A DNA stretch of 64,000 bases from Sipunculus nudus (Eukaryota > Annelida > Sipuncula > Golfingiida > Sipunculidae). The position numbers were made by a program, and so were the translations under genes. Below, piece by piece: positions 61,343 through 64,000 of this stretch. The DNA lies in assembly GCA_026874595.1 (NCBI GenBank), contig CM049316.1, positions 17,631,839-17,695,838 on the forward strand, read 5' to 3'. The notes below the pieces were generated by a model. The model was given only the letters and a program-made list of their open reading frames with translations. It had not been told where the DNA came from and made no database searches. Each line of letters begins with the position of its first letter. The first letter of the stretch is position 1.

Positions 61343-64000
61343 AGCTCAGCTGACTGTAAGTCATCTGAGCTATAGCGATCACCCTTTGTCAGTCGTCCGT
61401 TGTCTCTGTCCGTCTGTCTGTCCGTCTGTCCGTCCGTTAACCTGGCACAAATCATAACCCCTGGACCTAGAAACTTGTAACTTGACATTCTGAGAGGTCC
61501 ATGAAAAATCTCCTTGGAAACCATGAGGTCTCTGTTACCCATATCCTTCGAGCTATGGGGCCCAAAAGTACCCCCCAGAATAGTAAAAAAATTTCATACA
61601 AAAACTTCAATATCTCATAAACTGCATCACTGATGGTCATGATTTTTGGCATACATATTAATCATGAGATGTTCCATCAGTTCCTGCAGACTGGTGGCGC
61701 CACCTTTATTTTTTGATTTTTTACGAATTTTTTTCTCTATTTTTGAGACCTTTAAAAATTTGAACATGTTTTAACAAGGCACAAAACATAAAGACTGGAC
61801 CTAGAATCTTCATTCTTGACACAGTGAGGGACCTATGAAAAGTCTCCATGGAAACCTGAATTTAGGTCTCTGTTACCCATATCCTTTGAGCTATGGCACT
61901 CCCAAAGTACAGCTCAGAATAATGGAAAATTTTATACAAAAGGTGAAGTATCTGAACAACTAATGCAGAGATCACCATAATTGTTTGCATGGATATTGAT
62001 CATGGAGTGTTTCATCAGTTTCTGCAGACTGGTGGCACCACCTGTATTTGTTTAGGTTTTTTTTAGGAATTTTTAGCTCAGCTGACTGTAAGTCATCTGA
62101 GCTATAGCGATCACTCTTTGTCCGTCGTCCGTCTGTCTGTTGCCCATCCGTCTGTCCGTTTAACTGGCACAAATCATAACTGCTGAACCTAGGATCTTGT
62201 AACTTTACATTCTGAGAGGTCCATAAAAAATCTCCTTGGAAACCAGAAATTAGGTCTCTGTTACCCATATCCTTGAGCTATTGGGCCCCAAAGTACCCCC
62301 CCAGAATAGTCAAAAATTTCATACAAAAACTTCAATATCTCAATAACTACATCACTGATGGTCATAATTTTTTGCATAAATATTGATCATGAGATGTTTC
62401 ATCAGTGTTTACAGACTGGTGGCGCCACCTGTATTTTTCAATTTTTTACGAATTGTTTTCTCAATTTTTGAGACCTTTAAAACTGTGAACATCTGTCAAC
62501 AGGGCACAAATTGTAAAGACTGGACCTAGAATCTTCATTACTCACACAGTGAGAGACCTATGAAAAGTCTCCATGGAAACCTGAGATAAGGTCTCTGTTA
62601 CCCATATCTTTCGAGCTATGGGGCTCCCAATTACCCCCCAGAATAATGGAAAATTTGATAAAAAAAATTACAACATCTCAATAACTACAACACTGATGTT
62701 CATGATTTTTGGCATACATATTGATCAAGAGGTGTTCCATCAGTTCCTGTAGACTGGTGGTGCCACCTGTATTTTTTTTAAATTTTTACAATTATTTTTC
62801 TCTATTTTTGAGACCTTTAAAGATGTAGTTATCTGTCAACAGGGTACAAATTCTAACGACTGGACCTAGAATCTTCATTATTGATACACAGGGAGACCCA
62901 TGAAAAGTCTCCATGGAAACCTGAAATTAGGTCTCTGTTACCCATATCCTTTGAGCTATGGCACTCCAAAGTACAGCTCAGAATAATGGAAAAAATGTTA
63001 CAAAAGCTGAAGTATCTGAACAACTAATGCAGAGATCACCATAATTGTTTGTATGGATATTGATCATGGAGTGTTTCATCAGTTTCTGCAGACTGGTGGC
63101 ACCACCTGTATTTGTTCGGGTTTTTTACAATTTTTTTTCTCTTTTTTTGAGACCTTTAAAGATGTGAACATTTCTTAATTGGGCACAAATCATAACAACT
63201 GGACCAAGAATTTTCATTCTTGACACACAGGGAGACCCATGAAAAGTCTCCATGGAAACCTGAAATTAGGTCCCTGTTACCCATATCCTTCAATCTATAG
63301 GACTCCGAAGTATCCCTCAGAAAAATGGACAATTTGATACAAAAGCTGAAGTATCTGAACAATTAATGCAGAGATCACCATGATTCTTTGCATGGATATT
63401 GATTATGGAGTGTTTCATCAGTTTCTGCAGACTGGTGGCACCACCTGTATTTGTTCAGGGTTTTTTACGAATTTTTTTCTCTATTTTTGAGACCTTTAAG
63501 GATGCTGTCATCTGTTAACGTGGCACAAATTGTAACAACAGGACCTAGAATCTTCATTCTTGTCATGCAAGGAGGCCCATGAAAAGTTTCTATGGACACC
63601 TGAAATTAGGTAGACCTCTGTTACCCATATACTTCAAGCTATAGGACTCCAAAGTATCCCTCAGAATAATGGAAAATTTGATACAAAAGCTGAAGTATCT
63701 GAACAACTAATCCAGTGATCACCATGATTCTTTGCATGGAGATTGGCCATTAAGTGTTTTTATTAGTTTCTACAGACAGGTGGAACCGCCTGTATTTTTT
63801 TTTAAGTTTATGCATTTTTTCTTTATTTTTGAGATATATAAATACAGTCACTTGGCCTGTTGTTTAATCTGTTTGATGCTTCTGTTGAATGGGTATATAC
63901 TACCATTCAGATGATAAAATTTCCTTTGGCGAATCTCTTTTTCAGTCAGCTGAGTGTCATGACCCATGGGTCACTTGTTTTCTCTATTTTTGAGACCTTT
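61343..64000 (+). mobile_element. Family C element running off the right edge, with another C inside
   Basis: 5' hairpin AGCTCAGCTGACTGTAAGTC after TTTT, then GTCCGTCTGTCTGTCCGTC. ~337-bp units follow. Interrupted at 62075-63977 by a second C element; the host unit resumes at 63978 with TTTTCTCTATTTTTGAGACC. The 3' end is beyond the window. Confidence 0.62.
62075..63977 (+). mobile_element. Family C element, 1.9 kb, nested in a family C unit
   Basis: 5' hairpin AGCTCAGCTGACTGTAAGTC, ~338-bp units (near 62415, 62755, 63095, 63433), 3' end GTCAGCTGAGTGTCATGACC then CATGGGTCACTTG at 63977. The left and right flanks rejoin to a normal host unit. Confidence 0.7.

Overview
The window is nuclear DNA from an animal, most likely a bivalve mollusc. 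It holds spliced genes with GT-AG introns, very long repeat-packed introns, long (TA)n and (CT)n tracts, tRNA-derived SINEs and many DNA-transposon remnants of molluscan type. The lineage is inferred from repeat style and gene content. Nothing bacterial, viral or toxin-like was recognised.

Gene content is low. Both genes are on the + strand. (1) 319-2230: the last four exons of a zinc-type medium-chain alcohol dehydrogenase whose 5' part lies off the left edge. (2) 9727-60128: a complete five-exon gene for BLOC-1 subunit 4 (BLOC1S4, cappuccino), which works in biogenesis of lysosome-related organelles. Its 195 codons are spread over about 50 kb, all four introns are phase 0, and the introns are largely mobile DNA.

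Repeats by region. 3.0-9.0 kb: a hAT-like MITE, a reversed repeat element with an almost perfect 508-bp tandem duplication, a pogo/Tigger-like remnant and a short MITE. 10.1-12.5 kb: one hAT-like element nested in another, both partly duplicated. 13.7-64 kb: a dense mosaic of at least four families, called A-D here. Each has an inverted terminal motif, a 3' hairpin, a CTNG end followed by T, no target duplication, and tandem internal units. Several are nested and can be checked against a paralogous empty site in the same window. This layout resembles Helitron/Helentron-type non-autonomous elements (HINEs), which is an inference. Also present: three SINE copies, a pogo-like element (39.8-41.1 kb), a Ngaro/DIRS-like tyrosine-recombinase retroelement remnant (47.4-48.7 kb), and fold-back repeats (49.5-50.8 kb).

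The most interesting signal is the architecture shared by families A-D. Their ends are unrelated in sequence. They still share a 3' terminal plan, a GTCCGTC-rich 5' segment, and (A aside) internal units carrying the palindrome GGTGGCGCCACC. They appear to grow by inserting into each other's oligo-T tracts.
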